59,301 nt of DNA from positions 1 to 59,301 of the forward strand of contig NZ_FMZH01000021.1 of NCBI RefSeq assembly GCF_900101435.1, read 5' to 3'. Under the pieces are notes generated by a model, which had not been told where the DNA came from, made no database searches, and worked only from the letters and a program-made list of their open reading frames with translations. The stretch comes from Pedobacter soli (GTDB lineage: Bacteria > Bacteroidota > Bacteroidia > Sphingobacteriales > Sphingobacteriaceae). Both the position numbers and the translations under genes were made by a program. This document shows, one piece after another, positions 15,598 to 24,520 of this stretch; within the stretch, counting starts at the first letter, position 1; every line of letters starts with the position of its first letter.

Positions 15598-17298
15598 ATG
15601 GAAAAAAGATGGGTGCTTGCGTCAAATTGTGATGATGCTACGATAACTACGATTGCAGAACAACTGAATATAGATCGCTCGCTGGCGCAAATATTGGTAC
15701 AAAGAAATATTTGCGACTTCGATCAGGCAAAAGATTTCTTCAGGCCGGATTTAGATCACCTGCATAATCCTTTCTTAATGAAGGATATGGATGCCGCCAT
15801 TGCGAGAATTGAAACTGCTTTGGCAAACCACGAAAAAATCCTGATATATGGCGATTATGATGTAGATGGTACAACTTCAGTAGCCCTGGCTTTCAGTTTC
15901 TTTTCTCAGTTAACTTCAAACATTGAATATTATATCCCCGACCGTTATTTAGAAGGCTACGGCATTTCTACGGCTGGTATAGATTATGCCAGTGAAAATG
16001 GCTTCTCGTTAATTATTGCGCTCGATTGCGGGATAAAATCTATCGACAAAATTGATTATGCCAATACTTTAGGCATCGATTTTATCATTTGCGATCACCA
16101 TTTACCCGGAGATGAATTACCGAAAGCTGTTGCCGTTTTAGATCCGAAAAGGGCCGATTGTCCTTACCCTTTTAAAGAACTTGCAGGCTGTGGTATAGGA
16201 TTTAAACTGGCGCAGGCGTATGCTCAAAAACACCAGCTGCCTAAAGAAAGTTATTTGCAGTATCTGGATCTGGTAATGATTAGTATTGCCGCTGATATTG
16301 TACCTGTGGTTGGGGAGAACCGGATTTTGGCGCACTATGGTTTGAAAAAGCTAAATACTAACCCATGCGAAGGTTTACGCGCGCTAATGGAAGTTTCGGG
16401 CAAGACCGAAAATTATACCATTACGGATGTGGTTTTTACACTCGGTCCGCGGATAAATGCTGCAGGTAGAATAGATCATGCCAAGCATGCGGTAGCCATG
16501 TTGCTTTGCCAGGTTGATGGCAATGCTTTGGAGCAGAGCGAGCTGATTAACCTGAAAAACACCGAACGTAAAACTTACGATCAGGACATTACCCGCGAAG
16601 CGCTGGCTTTGATAGGTGATAGTGAAATACTGATTAACAGAAAAACCACTGTGGTATTTAACGAGAACTGGCATAAAGGGGTGATTGGAATTGTGGCTTC
16701 GCGCTTAACGGAGAAATATTACCGCCCAACTATCGTGCTCACCAAATCAAATGGTCATGTAGCAGGTTCCTGCCGTTCGGTAGTGGGTTTCGATTTGTAC
16801 GAGGCGCTGAGTGGCTGTGCTGATTTATTGGATCAGTATGGAGGTCATAAATTTGCCGCAGGCTTAACCATGCAGGAACATAATGTAAATGCCTTTGCAG
16901 ATAAGTTTGAAGAAATTGTAGCTGCAAGCATTACCGAAGAGTTGTTAACGCCAATGATTAAAATAGATGCCGAAATAGAGCTATCGCAAATTGAAGGTAA
17001 GTTTTACCGGATTTTGGCTCAAATGGGGCCTTTCGGACCAGAAAACATGGCGCCGGTTTTTGTTACCCATGGGGTATATCTGGCGCAACATGCCATGGCT
17101 GTTGGTGCAAATCACTTAAAAATTAATGTAAAACAACAAAATTCGCCTATTTTTGAGGGCATCGCATTTGGCTTGGGAGAATTTCAAAACCAATTGCTGC
17201 CAAGAGTACCTTTTTCTATTTGTTATACCATTGAAGAAAATGTGTGGCGGGATAAGAAGCGTTTGCAACTGAATATTAAAGGAATAAAAGTTAATTAA
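15598..17298 (+). CDS. recJ: Single-stranded-DNA-specific exonuclease RecJ
   Basis: A 566-residue DHH-superfamily nuclease that degrades single-stranded DNA 5' to 3' in recombination and mismatch repair. The DHH-domain metal motifs are present: DYDVDG at residues 86-91 and CDHHLPG with D166-H167-H168. Later come PYPFKELAGCGIGFKLAQ and the DHHA1 region with GPRINAAGRIDHA, then VVGFDLYEAL and QYGGHKFAAGLTM. The C-terminus has the OB-fold-like RecJ domain (GPFGPENMAPVF). Length is normal for the family. Start at an ATG in good context. Confidence 0.97.
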   Translation: MEKRWVLASNCDDATITTIAEQLNIDRSLAQILVQRNICDFDQAKDFFRPDLDHLHNPFLMKDMDAAIARIETALANHEKILIYGDYDVDGTTSVALAFSFFSQLTSNIEYYIPDRYLEGYGISTAGIDYASENGFSLIIALDCGIKSIDKIDYANTLGIDFIICDHHLPGDELPKAVAVLDPKRADCPYPFKELAGCGIGFKLAQAYAQKHQLPKESYLQYLDLVMISIAADIVPVVGENRILAHYGLKKLNTNPCEGLRALMEVSGKTENYTITDVVFTLGPRINAAGRIDHAKHAVAMLLCQVDGNALEQSELINLKNTERKTYDQDITREALALIGDSEILINRKTTVVFNENWHKGVIGIVASRLTEKYYRPTIVLTKSNGHVAGSCRSVVGFDLYEALSGCADLLDQYGGHKFAAGLTMQEHNVNAFADKFEEIVAASITEELLTPMIKIDAEIELSQIEGKFYRILAQMGPFGPENMAPVFVTHGVYLAQHAMAVGANHLKINVKQQNSPIFEGIAFGLGEFQNQLLPRVPFSICYTIEENVWRDKKRLQLNIKGIKVN

Positions 17299-17312
17299 AA
17301 TATTTCTATGGT

Positions 17313-17336
17313 GTCATCCTGAGCCTGTCGAAGGAC
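17313..17336. repeat. Dispersed GTCATCCTGAGCCTGTCGAA-type repeat
   Basis: A short element of a type common in intergenic regions of this and other Bacteroidota. There is one copy in the window, so the assignment depends on general knowledge. It lies between recJ and lptB. Confidence 0.4.
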
Positions 17337-17379
17337 ATTTCAATAAGCTCAATGTGAAAGCCAAAGGATTGATCGATAT

Positions 17380-18120
17380 ATGATACTAAGAGCCGAAAAT
17401 CTGGTTAAAAAATATAAACAGCGTACTGTGGTAAACAACGTTTCGTTTAACGTAAACCAGGGCGAAATTGTGGGTTTGCTGGGGCCGAACGGGGCGGGTA
17501 AAACTACTTCGTTTTATATGATTGTGGGATTGATTAAACCCAACGAAGGACGTATTTTTTTAGAGGAGGAAGATATTACCGAAGATGCCATGTACCGCAG
17601 GGCACAAAAGGGAATCGGCTATCTTGCTCAGGAAGCATCAGTTTTTAGGAAACTTACTGTTGAAGATAATATTCTTGCCATTTTGGAAATGAGCAACATG
17701 AGCAAGGAAGAACAAAAAGATAAGCTCGAAGAATTGATTAATGAGTTTAGCTTGCATAAAGTTCGCAAGAACCGTGGCGATTTATTATCGGGAGGGGAGC
17801 GTCGCCGTACCGAAATTGCACGTGCTTTGGCTGCAAATCCGAATTTTATTTTACTGGATGAACCATTTGCCGGGGTAGACCCCATTGCAGTAGAAGAAAT
17901 CCAGAGTATTGTGGCTAAACTGAAAACCAAAAATATCGGTATTTTAATTACCGACCACAACGTACAGGAAACCCTTTCCATTACCGATAGGGCCTATCTG
18001 CTCTTTGAAGGGAAAATCTTAGAGCAGGGGGTACCAGAGGTACTAGCCGAAAACGAGATGGTGCGAAAAGTATATTTGGGATCGAACTTCGTGTTAAAAC
18101 GTAAGAAATTTGATGTTTAA
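17380..18120 (+). CDS. lptB: LPS export ABC transporter ATP-binding protein
   Basis: A 246-residue ABC ATPase. Walker A is GPNGAGKTT at residues 35-43, the signature LSGGE is at 136-140, Walker B ends in LLDEP (D160-E161), and the H-switch is H193 in ITDHNV. LptB-specific features include MIVGLIKPNEGRI, the GIGYLAQEASVFRKLTVEDNI segment and LSGGERRR. It powers extraction of lipopolysaccharide from the inner membrane with LptF/LptG, which are not in the window. Separate from recJ by 80 bp that include a dispersed repeat. Confidence 0.95.
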   Translation: MILRAENLVKKYKQRTVVNNVSFNVNQGEIVGLLGPNGAGKTTSFYMIVGLIKPNEGRIFLEEEDITEDAMYRRAQKGIGYLAQEASVFRKLTVEDNILAILEMSNMSKEEQKDKLEELINEFSLHKVRKNRGDLLSGGERRRTEIARALAANPNFILLDEPFAGVDPIAVEEIQSIVAKLKTKNIGILITDHNVQETLSITDRAYLLFEGKILEQGVPEVLAENEMVRKVYLGSNFVLKRKKFDV

Positions 18121-18279
18121 TTTTCAGGTTAGGGATAAATTATTGTCCACCACAAACAAATTTTAATTTCGGGTGTTGCCTAAACTTTATGCTTAAACAA
18201 ATTACTGTAAACCCAGGTGCTGTAGATAAAAGAATAGAAACTTTTGATCAAATGATATTCATTAATTTTAACCATTAAG

Positions 18280-19800
18280 ATGGCAATTGTAAATTCGATT
18301 TTTACCTGGTTAATGAAAAAGCGGATCCACCAGATCGAGCTTTTTATGAAATATCCGCATGATGTTCAGGAAGAATGGTTCCATACGCTGATTGATAGTG
18401 CCGAAAATACCGAATGGGGCAAACGGTACGATTACAAAACCATTTTAACGGTTCAGCAATACCAGGAACGCGTTCCCATCCAAAATTACGATACTTTAAA
18501 GCCCTATATTGAGCGCATGCTCAATGGCGAGCAGAATATCCTTTGGCCGTCTGATATCAGGTGGTTTGCAAAATCATCTGGTACCACCAGCGATAGGAGT
18601 AAATTTATACCGGTTTCGGAAGAAAGCTTAGAAGAATGCCATTTTAAAGGTGGTAAAGACATGCTTTCTATTTACTGTAACAACAGGCCCGATAACCAGA
18701 TGTTTACGGGTAAAAGCCTGGTTTTAGGTGGCAGCCATCAGGTAAACCAATTAAACGAAGATTGTTTTTATGGCGATTTATCTGCAGTACTGATTAAAAA
18801 CCTGCCCATCTGGGCCGAGTTTTACCGTACGCCCGATATGTCTATCGCTTTAATGGACAACTACGAAATTAAAATGGATAGGATGGCCGAGGCCACTATC
18901 AACGAAAATGTAACCAGTATTTCGGGCGTACCTACCTGGACGATCGTACTGGCTAAAAAAGTGCTCGAACTTACAGGCAAAAGCAATTTGCTCGAAGTTT
19001 GGCCAAACCTGGAAGTATATATTCATGGTGCTGTAAACTTTACACCTTACCGCGAGCAGTTCAAACAGCTCATCCCATCGGCAGATATGTATTATCTGGA
19101 AACCTACAATGCCTCAGAAGGCTTTTTTGGGATCCAGGATCAGGACGATTCGGATGAAATGTTATTGATGCTTGATTACGGTATTTTCTATGAATTTATT
19201 CCGATGGAGCACATTGGAGAAGAAAACCCCAAAGCGCTGGTTCTGGGCGAAGTGGAGCTGTATAAAAACTACGCCATTGTAATTTCTACCAATGGAGGTT
19301 TGTGGCGCTATATGATAGGCGATACGATTCAGTTTACCTCACTGGCCCCATACCGCATTAAAATTACCGGCCGCACGAAACACTTTATCAATGCATTTGG
19401 CGAAGAGGTTATTATCGATAATGCCGAACAGGCCTTAACCAAAGCCTGCCAGGAAACCGGGGCTGAAATTAAAGACTATACCGCAGGTCCGATTTATTTT
19501 AAAGGAGAGAAAGCAGGAGGCCACGAATGGATTATTGAGTTTGATAAACAACCTGATGATTTTGAGAAGTTTGTAGACATTATGGATCAAACGCTGCGCG
19601 AGGTAAATTCTGATTACGATGCCAAGCGGTTTAAGGATATGGCATTATGCCGGCCTAAAGTACACAATGCACCTGCACATACCTTTTATAACTGGTTAAA
19701 GGCTAAAGATAAACTGGGCGGCCAGCACAAAGTACCGCGTTTAGCTAACGAGCGGAAATATGTAGAGGATATTTTGGAGATGATGAAAAACGCTTCTTAA
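18280..19800 (+). CDS. GH3-family acyl-adenylate/amino acid-conjugating enzyme
   Basis: A 506-residue protein of the GH3 (auxin-responsive promoter) family in the ANL adenylating-enzyme superfamily. Motifs include FAKSSGTTSDRSKFIP (ATP-binding loop), SISGVPTW, YLETYNASEGFFG and the C-terminal ITGRTKHFINAFGEEVI hinge. Plant relatives conjugate amino acids to jasmonate or auxin; the role of the bacterial ones is unknown. The small C-terminal domain is intact. The gene leads a run of plus-strand genes (DUF2306, YARHG, DUF1232, DUF2752, CCC-motif), but no shared pathway is evident. Confidence 0.9.
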   Translation: MAIVNSIFTWLMKKRIHQIELFMKYPHDVQEEWFHTLIDSAENTEWGKRYDYKTILTVQQYQERVPIQNYDTLKPYIERMLNGEQNILWPSDIRWFAKSSGTTSDRSKFIPVSEESLEECHFKGGKDMLSIYCNNRPDNQMFTGKSLVLGGSHQVNQLNEDCFYGDLSAVLIKNLPIWAEFYRTPDMSIALMDNYEIKMDRMAEATINENVTSISGVPTWTIVLAKKVLELTGKSNLLEVWPNLEVYIHGAVNFTPYREQFKQLIPSADMYYLETYNASEGFFGIQDQDDSDEMLLMLDYGIFYEFIPMEHIGEENPKALVLGEVELYKNYAIVISTNGGLWRYMIGDTIQFTSLAPYRIKITGRTKHFINAFGEEVIIDNAEQALTKACQETGAEIKDYTAGPIYFKGEKAGGHEWIIEFDKQPDDFEKFVDIMDQTLREVNSDYDAKRFKDMALCRPKVHNAPAHTFYNWLKAKDKLGGQHKVPRLANERKYVEDILEMMKNAS

Positions 19801-19822
19801 ATCAGACTTTATTGCCATAAAG

Positions 19823-20452
19823 ATGAAGAAAAGCATCAGCTATTTAAGCGTGGCCTGGCTCTTGTTTTTTGGCTACTTTTTTGTGCTCATGCTGCAGATT
19901 ACCCTGCGTTATCTGCCATTTGGAACTGAAGTGGCTTTTCTGCAAATCAAACAAACCGAGGTAACCGGAATTCGTGCCTATCTGCCTGTTTTTTATATCC
20001 ATGTGTATAGTGCCATATTTGTTTTGCTGGCCGGTTTTACACAGTTTAACCCTAAAATACTTTCAAAATATCCTGAAATTCATCGTTTACTGGGTTACCT
20101 GTATGCGGGTGTGGTTTTAATTTTGGCAGCACCTTCGGGTATTTTTATCGGCTGTTTTGCCAATGGTGGCTTAATGGCTAAAACTTCCTTTATTATTTTA
20201 GGCGTTTTGTGGTTTTGGTTTACATTCAAGGCAGTGCAACTCATTATCAACCGGAAAATAAAAGCCCATAAAAAAATGATGTACCGCAGTTTTGCCCTGG
20301 CAATTTCGGCCATAACATTAAGGCTTTGGAAAGTTATTTTAGTATATTTATTTCATCCTGCCCCAATGGATGTTTACCAGATTATTGCCTGGCTGGGCTG
20401 GATCCCCAATTTATTAATCGCCGAATGGCTTATTAAACGGAAAATAATTTAA
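19823..20452 (+). CDS. DUF2306 domain membrane protein
   Basis: A 209-residue protein with about six membrane segments. The pattern fits DUF2306: an exposed loop with R-A-Y-L-P-V-F-Y-I-H-V-Y-S-A (His in a membrane helix), HRLLGYLYAGVVL, then KAHKKMMYRSFALAISAITLRLWKV. The conserved His residues in helices recall heme-binding membrane proteins, but this is speculative. It starts 22 bp after the GH3 gene, and its stop is 3 bp before the ATG of the next gene, so the group looks cotranscribed. Confidence 0.8.
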   Translation: MKKSISYLSVAWLLFFGYFFVLMLQITLRYLPFGTEVAFLQIKQTEVTGIRAYLPVFYIHVYSAIFVLLAGFTQFNPKILSKYPEIHRLLGYLYAGVVLILAAPSGIFIGCFANGGLMAKTSFIILGVLWFWFTFKAVQLIINRKIKAHKKMMYRSFALAISAITLRLWKVILVYLFHPAPMDVYQIIAWLGWIPNLLIAEWLIKRKII

Positions 20453-20455
20453 TTG

Positions 20456-21343
20456 ATGAAAAGAATCTTCTTATTAGCGCTGCTCCCATTTTTGATGCTT
20501 TCTTGCAGGGAAAACAAAAAAACAAATGCACAAAAACAAGCTGCCGGTATAGCGCAGCAGGAAATCCACAAAGAGCTGTATGGCTTTTGGGTGGGCGATT
20601 TTTACACGCAGGATGAATTGGAATACGATGGCGATATGACAGATGCGGTAAAAAAACTGAATATCAACATTAAAAAGATTACAAAAGATACTGTTATTGC
20701 ACAAAGTGTGGTTTCGGGTAACAGCCGGCCATTGTTGGGTAAACTATCTGTTGATGGCGGTAAAATTACTTTTGTTTTAGATGAACCAGGAAGTGAAAAA
20801 TACGACGGGAAATTTGAAATTACACTTGTTGGCGATACATTGATTGGTAAATGGAATGCCTATAAAACAGCACTGAAATGGCCGGAGAAGCAGTTTAAAT
20901 TATTGAAAAAAGCCTTTGTTTATAACGCCAGCCTGATGTTGCCCACAGAGGCCAGTTATGTAGACTGGAGCGATCATAAAATGGTTGAGCATTTAGATAC
21001 CCTCGAAGATGGGACCATCGATTCGTTAGGTGCCAATGCTTTTTACAGAAGTGCGTCTGATCAGATTTTTAAGTTAAATGCTTCTACAGTTTTATTAAAT
21101 GAGGCTGATTTAAAGAATTTGCGAAAACTCGATTTGCAGATTATCAAAAACACCATTTTTGCACGTCATGGTTACGCTTTTAAGAAGCAGACTTTCCGTA
21201 ATTTTTTCGATCCAGTTGAGTGGTATGTGCCGGTTAAAAACAATGTTGATAACGATTTAACGGCAATAGAAAATAAAAATATCAAGTTATTAGATCGCTT
21301 TACCAAATATGCCGAAGACAATTACGATGCTTTTGGCCGTTAA
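20456..21343 (+). CDS. YARHG-domain lipoprotein
   Basis: A 295-residue protein. The start is the ATG at 20456; an in-frame TTG at 20453 is not preferred. It has a lipoprotein signal peptide with LMLSC and Cys17. The C-terminal region has the YARHG signature: KNTIFARHGYAFKKQTFRNF followed by F-D-P-V-E-W-Y-V-P, an extracytoplasmic domain of unknown function found in envelope proteins. The middle part (residues 30-160) is beta-rich with repeated G-x-W/G-K-L-type strands. Confidence 0.85.
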   Translation: MKRIFLLALLPFLMLSCRENKKTNAQKQAAGIAQQEIHKELYGFWVGDFYTQDELEYDGDMTDAVKKLNINIKKITKDTVIAQSVVSGNSRPLLGKLSVDGGKITFVLDEPGSEKYDGKFEITLVGDTLIGKWNAYKTALKWPEKQFKLLKKAFVYNASLMLPTEASYVDWSDHKMVEHLDTLEDGTIDSLGANAFYRSASDQIFKLNASTVLLNEADLKNLRKLDLQIIKNTIFARHGYAFKKQTFRNFFDPVEWYVPVKNNVDNDLTAIENKNIKLLDRFTKYAEDNYDAFGR

Positions 21344-21360
21344 TTTGTAATAGATTGAGC

Positions 21361-21789
21361 ATGAAATTGAACAGGCAAAAAATATTGGATTTCTTTAAAA
21401 AATCGCAAAGCAAAGCTACAGTGATTTTGAACGATAAAACCAGGGCCAGTAAAACCATAAAGGATGCACTGGGCAAGGCTGTAACCAATAAAGGTGATCT
21501 GGAAGGCGTTTGGGCAAAACTGGTATTATTGTTTGCCGTATCGAAAGATTATGTAAACGGCAGCTATACCGAAATCCCCAAACGATCAATCGTTGCCATT
21601 TTGGGTGGACTCGTTTATTTCCTGTCGCCCATTGATGTGATTCCGGATTTTGTGCCTGCATTAGGTTTTATTGATGATATCTATATCTTAAACCTGGTGT
21701 ACAGGCAGGTGCTTAAAGACCTGGAAAAATATAAAGCCTGGAAAGATGCACAGGGAAAAATAATCGATATAGATGGCTCACCCGCATAA
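21361..21789 (+). CDS. YkvA/DUF1232 family protein
   Basis: A 142-residue protein starting at the ATG at 21361. The DUF1232 core VYFLSPIDVIPDFVPALGFI is followed by DDIYILNLVYRQVLKDL. This is a small membrane-associated domain with two hydrophobic stretches and a conserved D-x-x-P-D. Its function is unknown. The N-terminal 60 residues are basic and helical. Its 3' end overlaps the next gene by 17 bp, indicating translational coupling. Confidence 0.85.
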   Translation: MKLNRQKILDFFKKSQSKATVILNDKTRASKTIKDALGKAVTNKGDLEGVWAKLVLLFAVSKDYVNGSYTEIPKRSIVAILGGLVYFLSPIDVIPDFVPALGFIDDIYILNLVYRQVLKDLEKYKAWKDAQGKIIDIDGSPA

Positions 21790-22096
21790 AAGCTTTTTAG
21801 ATTGGCTGGGCGGGCATTTGTTAAGTTGTCCGTTTAAAACCCATTTCGGAATCGATTGCCCCGGCTGTGGTTTACAGCGATCGGTATTGGCTTTGCTAAA
21901 GGGCGATTTAATAGATTCTTTTCGCTTTTATCCGGCAACACTTCCCTTAATTTTTATTGTATTTTTTACACTCATCCACCTCAAATTCGACTTTAAATTC
22001 GGTGCACAGTTGATTAAAATCGTTTTTGCAGGTATTGCAGTAATTATCTTAATCAATTACATTTACAAAATATACAATCACCAACTACTAAGTTAA
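21773..22096 (+). CDS. DUF2752 membrane protein
   Basis: A 107-residue protein with the DUF2752 motif CPGCGLQRS (residues 31-39) followed by LALLKGD and two C-terminal membrane helices. The C-P-G-C-G-x-x-R motif defines the family; its role is unknown. It overlaps the DUF1232 gene and is followed 10 bp later by the CCC-motif gene, an arrangement I recognise as recurring in Bacteroidota. Confidence 0.88.
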   Translation: MAHPHKSFLDWLGGHLLSCPFKTHFGIDCPGCGLQRSVLALLKGDLIDSFRFYPATLPLIFIVFFTLIHLKFDFKFGAQLIKIVFAGIAVIILINYIYKIYNHQLLS

Positions 22097-22106
22097 ACAC
22101 TTACTC

Positions 22107-22592
22107 ATGTCAGAAGAACAGGAAAACCCGCAAGAAAATAAACCTATTGACCTTTCGAAGAAAGAGGAACCGGTTGTGCAGCCCATAAACGAGGGGCCAG
22201 TAACACCACCACCATTTCAACAACCACCACCTTTTCAGCAGCCGCCCCCATTCGGGCAGTTTGGCGGAGGTTTTGGTCAGCAGAATTTACCTAACGCCAC
22301 TGCGGCACTTGTTTTGGGGATTATTGCTTTGCCAGCCTGTTGTTTTTATGGCATATTCGGTTTGATTTTTGGTATTATTGCCTGGATTTTGGGAAGTGGT
22401 GATATGAAAAAGTATCAGCTTAATCCAGGATTGTATACTGAATCATCATATAAAAATGCAAAAGCAGGTAAAATTTGCGGTATGATTGCTACAATCCTAA
22501 GTGTTTTAACCATACTGTTTTTTGTGCTGGTTATAGTAGGAGCGATCACTAATCCTCAGATGTACGACGATTTTATTCGCGGAATGAAATAA
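22107..22592 (+). CDS. CCC-motif membrane protein (DUF4190-like)
   Basis: A 161-residue protein. The first 70 residues are acidic and then proline/glutamine/phenylalanine-rich with PPPFQQ repeats, a likely unstructured cytoplasmic tail. Two membrane segments follow: ALVLGIIALPACCFYGIFGL with the small-residue/Cys motif, and MIATILSVLTILFFVLVIVG. The sequence between them, Y-K-N-A-K-A-G-K-I-C-G, is typical of the DUF4190/CCC-motif family. Function unknown. Confidence 0.82.
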   Translation: MSEEQENPQENKPIDLSKKEEPVVQPINEGPVTPPPFQQPPPFQQPPPFGQFGGGFGQQNLPNATAALVLGIIALPACCFYGIFGLIFGIIAWILGSGDMKKYQLNPGLYTESSYKNAKAGKICGMIATILSVLTILFFVLVIVGAITNPQMYDDFIRGMK

Positions 22593-22627
22593 TACCCTTC
22601 ATTTAATTTTACCTTAAAAATATAAAC

Positions 22628-22647
22628 CGGATGGTACATGCCATCCG
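22628..22647 (+). terminator. Hairpin terminator after the CCC-motif gene
   Basis: CGGATGG and CCATCCG form a 7-bp GC-rich stem with loop TACATG, followed by ATTTTC. The T-run is short, so it is a moderate candidate. Confidence 0.55.
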
Positions 22648-22654
22648 ATTTTCG

Positions 22655-22662
22655 TATTTTTG
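22655..22662 (+). promoter_or_regulatory. Bacteroidota -7 element for the bacilliredoxin gene
   Basis: TATTTTTG fits TAnnTTTG, 33 bases upstream of the ATG at 22696 and just after a hairpin. Confidence 0.55.
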
Positions 22663-22695
22663 TAGCGTTAGGTTGTAAATAATAAACTCATTATA

Positions 22696-23106
22696 ATGTA
22701 TCCAGAATATTTAGTAGAACCTATGCGTAAGGAATTAACGAACGCAGGTTTTCAGGAATTAAAAAACGCAGCAGATGTAGATCAAGCCATTAAAGGCGAA
22801 GGAACTGTGTTAGTTGTGGTAAACTCGGTTTGTGGTTGTGCGGCAGCAAATGCACGCCCTGCAGCAAGAGCAGCAGCAGCACACGAAAAACACCCTGATA
22901 AATTGGTTACTGTTTTTGCAGGTATGGAAAAAGAAGCTGTAGATCAGGCCAGAAATTACATGATGCCTTTCCCTCCGTCATCGCCAGCTATGGCTTTGTT
23001 TAAAGATGGTAAATTGGTACACATGATCGAGCGTCACCAGATTGAAGGCAGACCAGCGCAAATGATTGCTGAGAACCTGATTGGTGCTTTCGAACAATAC
23101 TGTTAA
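22696..23106 (+). CDS. Bacilliredoxin (BrxA/BrxB, DUF1094 family)
   Basis: A 136-residue thioredoxin-fold protein with the CGC active-site motif (Cys46, Gly47, Cys48) in VVNSVCGCAAANARPAA, plus FPPSSPAMALFKDGKLVHMI and an ERHQIEGR motif. All are typical of YphP/YqiW proteins. In Bacillus these remove bacillithiol from S-bacillithiolated proteins. Whether this organism makes bacillithiol cannot be seen here, but many Bacteroidota do. A C-terminal Cys is the last residue. Monocistronic, with its own promoter. Confidence 0.93.
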   Translation: MYPEYLVEPMRKELTNAGFQELKNAADVDQAIKGEGTVLVVVNSVCGCAAANARPAARAAAAHEKHPDKLVTVFAGMEKEAVDQARNYMMPFPPSSPAMALFKDGKLVHMIERHQIEGRPAQMIAENLIGAFEQYC

Positions 23107-23190
23107 TAAAAGATTACACCGATTTTGTGGATTACACTGATTGATATTATCTTAATCAGTGTAATCTTTCAAATCTATAAATCGGTGCTA

Positions 23191-23982
23191 TTAAAAGTCT
23201 TTATTGAGCAATTTCTCCAGCTCACCGAACGAAACGTTCATTCTTACCCGGCCTTGTTTGGCATACGAAATTTCTCCTGTTTCTTCCGAAATAATTACTG
23301 CTACAGCATCTGTAGTTTCAGAAACGCCAATACCGGCCCGGTGTCTTAAACCAAATTGTGCGGGTAACTGATCGTTATCTGTTAAAGGTAAAATACAACT
23401 TGCGCTTTTAATTTTGTTCTCAGAAATTACCACGGCACCATCGTGCAGCGGACTGTTTTTCTGGAAAATACTTTCGAGGAGCCGTTTGGATATTTTGGCA
23501 TCAACCAGCTCACAGCTGTTGGCAAAAAACTGTTCGTCGTAAAATTTAACAAACACAATCAACGCACCTGTTCTGGTTTTTTTCATGCTTTTACAAGCAT
23601 CGATGATGGGTTTTATCCGCGTTAGGTTGTTCCGTTCAATTTCTTTGCGGCCAAATAAATAACCCCACCAGGCCTTGTTTTTCTGTAAAAAGGCATTTTT
23701 ACCAATGAGCAGCAGGAAGCGCCTGATTTCGGGGTGAAAAATAACAATGAGGGCAATGATCCCCACGCTCATGAATTTATCGATGATGGTGGTCAGCAAT
23801 TTCATGTTCAACGCATCTACCACCCGGTAAAATATGGCAATAATGAGCATGCCGACAAGCAGGTTTACTGCCAGGGTATTGCGGATTAGTGTGTATACAT
23901 AATAAATTAACAGTGCCACTAGCACAATATCTACCACATCGGTAATGGTGAATTTTACAAAGTCGAAATCTAATCCTTTCAT
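23191..23982 (-). CDS. cdaA: Diadenylate cyclase CdaA
   Basis: A 263-residue protein with three N-terminal membrane segments (about residues 10-30, 38-54, 71-82) and a cytosolic DAC/DisA_N domain. The catalytic motifs DGA (181-183) and RHR (213-215) are both present, so it should convert two ATP to c-di-AMP. This is the CdaA architecture (TIGR00159). In Bacteroidota cdaA often follows folP; here folP lies upstream on the same strand but is separated by a four-helix-bundle gene with repeat arms. No c-di-AMP phosphodiesterase is in the window. Confidence 0.96.
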   Translation of the reverse strand: MKGLDFDFVKFTITDVVDIVLVALLIYYVYTLIRNTLAVNLLVGMLIIAIFYRVVDALNMKLLTTIIDKFMSVGIIALIVIFHPEIRRFLLLIGKNAFLQKNKAWWGYLFGRKEIERNNLTRIKPIIDACKSMKKTRTGALIVFVKFYDEQFFANSCELVDAKISKRLLESIFQKNSPLHDGAVVISENKIKSASCILPLTDNDQLPAQFGLRHRAGIGVSETTDAVAVIISEETGEISYAKQGRVRMNVSFGELEKLLNKDF

Positions 23983-24012
23983 TGTGGGTAAGATAGTAAA
24001 ACAGTTTCTATA

Positions 24013-24091
24013 TTGGTTAACTGTATAAATCGTTTAATTGGTTAATTGTTGAGATTAGGTTAATTGTTCAAAACGTTTAATTGGTTAATGG
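24013..24091. repeat. Left (G/T-rich) arm of the four-helix-bundle cassette
   Basis: Contains CGTTTAATTGGTTAAT twice (24031-24046 and 24074-24089, 43 bp apart) plus related GGTTAATTG and GGTTAACTG words. The opposite arm at 24521-24610 carries the reverse complement of these words, so the two arms are inverted around the gene at 24102-24464. Confidence 0.85.
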
Positions 24092-24101
24092 CCTTGAAAA
24101 C

Positions 24102-24464
24102 CTAATTTTTTAATACTGATTTACGTAAAGCATTCAATTTGTTTGTTAATTCATCTAGCTTAAGTCTGTATGCAATGTATTCTTCTTCACTAATGTAAGC
24201 GAGGTCATAAGCACCAATAATGTGGTTAATTGTTTCTATCGCACTTGAATAAGCAATGGTTATAAAATGCGCTTTGTCCTTCGACGTAACTCTGGCTGAA
24301 CCTTCTGCTAAACAATCGCCAATACTGCTTGCAGATCTTTTAAGTTGGCTTGTTAATCCAAATATTTCTTCTTTAGGAAATTTTCTGGTCAAATGGTAAA
24401 TGTCTTTTCTAAACATTCTTGCTTTTTGCCAGGTTTCTAGTTTTTCAAAGGAATAAATATGCAT
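24102..24464 (-). CDS. Four-helix-bundle protein (23S rRNA IVS/AvdL-like)
   Basis: A 120-residue protein with the TIGR02436 pattern: FEKLETWQKARMFRKDIYHL, FPKEEIFGLTSQLKRSASSI, the GDCLAEGSAR turn and the ending LDELTNKLNALRKSVL. Relatives are encoded in intervening sequences of 23S rRNA genes and resemble the accessory Avd protein of diversity-generating retroelements; some bind nucleic acid. Most chromosomal copies have no known role. It is inserted between folP and cdaA and flanked by inverted repeat arms, which suggests it travels as a small cassette. No reverse transcriptase or template repeat was found nearby. Confidence 0.9.
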   Translation of the reverse strand: MHIYSFEKLETWQKARMFRKDIYHLTRKFPKEEIFGLTSQLKRSASSIGDCLAEGSARVTSKDKAHFITIAYSSAIETINHIIGAYDLAYISEEEYIAYRLKLDELTNKLNALRKSVLKN

Positions 24465-24520
24465 CGTAATTAAGTTTTAGTTTAATCAGGGGATGATATC
24501 AAATATAAGCGATAGATTGC

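Noticed and set aside
24102..24464. Diversity-generating retroelement
   Set aside because: The four-helix-bundle protein resembles Avd, but there is no reverse transcriptase or template/variable repeat nearby.
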